From the NCBI GenBank assembly GCA_965223985.1, contig OZ245030.1, positions 3,162,001-3,226,000 of the forward strand: a DNA stretch of 64,000 bases, read 5' to 3'. Shown here piece after piece: positions 63,047 to 64,000 of this stretch. A model generated the notes under the pieces. That model did no database searches, had not been told where the DNA came from, and was given only the letters and a program-made list of their open reading frames with translations. The DNA comes from JAPPKS01 sp963667895. Lineage in GTDB: Bacteria; Poribacteria; WGA-4E; PCPOR2b. Numbering within the stretch: the first letter of the stretch is position 1; every line of letters begins with the position of its first letter. A program made the translations under genes and the position numbers.

Positions 63047-64000
63047 ATGAAACGAATCAATTATCTAATCTACGCGGCAACGGTCTTGATTGTGGTAGCT
63101 GCGATGTCCTCGTCTGTTTTTGCGGGGGCGGGGCGGACCGGCGGGCAAATTCTCGACCTCGGCGGGGGCACAAGGGCAGCAGCGTTGGGCGATGCGTTTT
63201 CTGCGGTTGACGGCGATGTTACGGCGGCGTTCTGGAACCCGAGCGGCTTGGGGATAATGGAAGACAAGCAGGCTGCGATTTCGTATATGGACTACAGCCA
63301 ACTGTTTGGCGAAGCGAGCGCGGGGCTGTATTACGCCTTTTTCACCGGCGCCCTTCCGCTTGGCGGGTCGGGAACGCTGGGCACAACGATGCAGCTGCAA
63401 GGGCAGGGCGAGATAGCGATTACGACGGATTCGCCAGAAATACAGCGGTATGAGAACCTTGGAACGAACTGGGCGTGGACCGTGTCTTATGCGGATAGGT
63501 TGACAAACGGGCTGTCCGCAGGGATTAGCGGTAAGATTATTCAGATGAAATTGGGACGGCACAGCGGACGCGCATACGCTGTCGATTTGGGTGCTCAATA
63601 CGACATTCCGATCGCCTTCACCCCAATACGAATCGGCGCCGCTGTACAGAATTGGGGAACGGAGATTGCGTTCATCGACGCAAACCAGAGCGACCCGCTG
63701 CCTCGCAAGTTCAGGCTGGGAACGGCGGTTACACTCTATGAGGTGGGTCATCATGACCTCCGGCTTATCGGGGATTTGATTGCGTTTATCGATAAATTGC
63801 AAGAGGACGATGAGGATGGGGTCGAAGCGTTTCTGGAAGCGAACCCTGATGCCACACGGGATCAGCTACTCGCCGATCGCGGTGTCGGTAGACATGCCTT
63901 TGAGTGGCGGCACTTACAGAAAAGCGTCGGACTGGAGTATTGGTTGAGTAATTTGCTTGCGCTCCGCGTGGGGTACAAAACGGAACCTGCGGTCGATCGG
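63047..64000 (+). CDS. PorV/PorQ-like outer-membrane protein (3' end beyond window)
   Basis: At least 318 residues, open to the end of the window. A GAGGAG site precedes the ATG and a signal peptide (YAATVLIVVAAMSSSVFAGA) is followed by the family signature GTRAAALGDAFSAVDGDVTA and AFWNPSGLG. The strands alternate through GTTMQLQGQGEI, NGLSAGISGKIIQM and RIGAAVQNWG as in PorV-like barrels, and an extended acidic loop (LQEDDEDGVEAFLEANPD) follows. It is the third PorV-like protein of the window. The neighbouring genes to its right are unknown, so partner substrates cannot be judged. Confidence 0.85.
   Translation, partial: MKRINYLIYAATVLIVVAAMSSSVFAGAGRTGGQILDLGGGTRAAALGDAFSAVDGDVTAAFWNPSGLGIMEDKQAAISYMDYSQLFGEASAGLYYAFFTGALPLGGSGTLGTTMQLQGQGEIAITTDSPEIQRYENLGTNWAWTVSYADRLTNGLSAGISGKIIQMKLGRHSGRAYAVDLGAQYDIPIAFTPIRIGAAVQNWGTEIAFIDANQSDPLPRKFRLGTAVTLYEVGHHDLRLIGDLIAFIDKLQEDDEDGVEAFLEANPDATRDQLLADRGVGRHAFEWRHLQKSVGLEYWLSNLLALRVGYKTEPAVDR

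Overview
The window looks like a chromosome segment from a Gram-negative member of the FCB-like bacteria, most probably Candidatus Poribacteria or a close relative. The assignment rests on secreted proteins with a YPNPFNPETWIPY-type C-terminal domain, several PorV/PorQ-like outer-membrane proteins, phytanoyl-CoA dioxygenase (PhyH) and LamG-type families, a three-member paralogous family of about 645-residue polytopic membrane proteins, and very repeat-rich intergenic DNA. It is an inference from protein families; no rRNA or tRNA gene was seen.

Region 0.2-10 kb (minus strand): a likely five-gene operon reads F5/8-type protein, PorV-like barrel, Asp-rich envelope protein, hflK, hflC. Upstream lie queF, a sigma-70 factor and an RRM RNA-binding protein with its own terminator. 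Region 10.4-18.2 kb (plus strand): LytM/M23 endopeptidase, first polytopic paralog, family 2 glycosyltransferase, short-form RecQ, an SDR lacking the catalytic Tyr, and a HigBA-like toxin-antitoxin pair. Region 18.2-25.1 kb (minus strand): lipoprotein, zinc-less MDR oxidoreductase, LamG protein, a broken aspartoacylase-like gene, a methyltransferase, a dead and an intact REP-associated tyrosine transposase (RAYT), and a TIR/NDT-like protein with a small partner.

Region 24.1-28.0 kb is gene-free and consists of a cluster of long foldback elements (five complete palindromes of 263-312 bp plus solo arms) built on the GTAGGTTGGGT motif. They sit next to the intact RAYT. A diverged subfamily recurs at 49.2-50.4 kb, and a 35-bp minisatellite derived from a companion repeat fills 52.7-53.25 kb.

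Region 28.2-47.4 kb (plus strand) is the centrepiece: two giant multi-domain surface proteins (about 2370 and 3033 residues) with type IX-like C-terminal domains, each behind a good promoter, followed by a PorV-like barrel and a LysM/coiled-coil envelope protein, closed by a strong terminator. This reads as a surface-display module. It is followed by a degenerate AccA-like protein and a CDP-alcohol phosphatidyltransferase.

Region 50.6-64 kb (plus strand): two more polytopic paralogs, a type-3-copper (tyrosinase-like) protein, two PhyH-type oxygenases (one overlapping an unknown small gene), a LamG protein, a duplicated pair of lectin-fold secreted proteins, and a third PorV-like gene running off the end. 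Four secreted proteins in the window share a short C-terminal K-L-x-x-x-W-[GA]-x-[LI]-K tail that may be an undescribed sorting signal.
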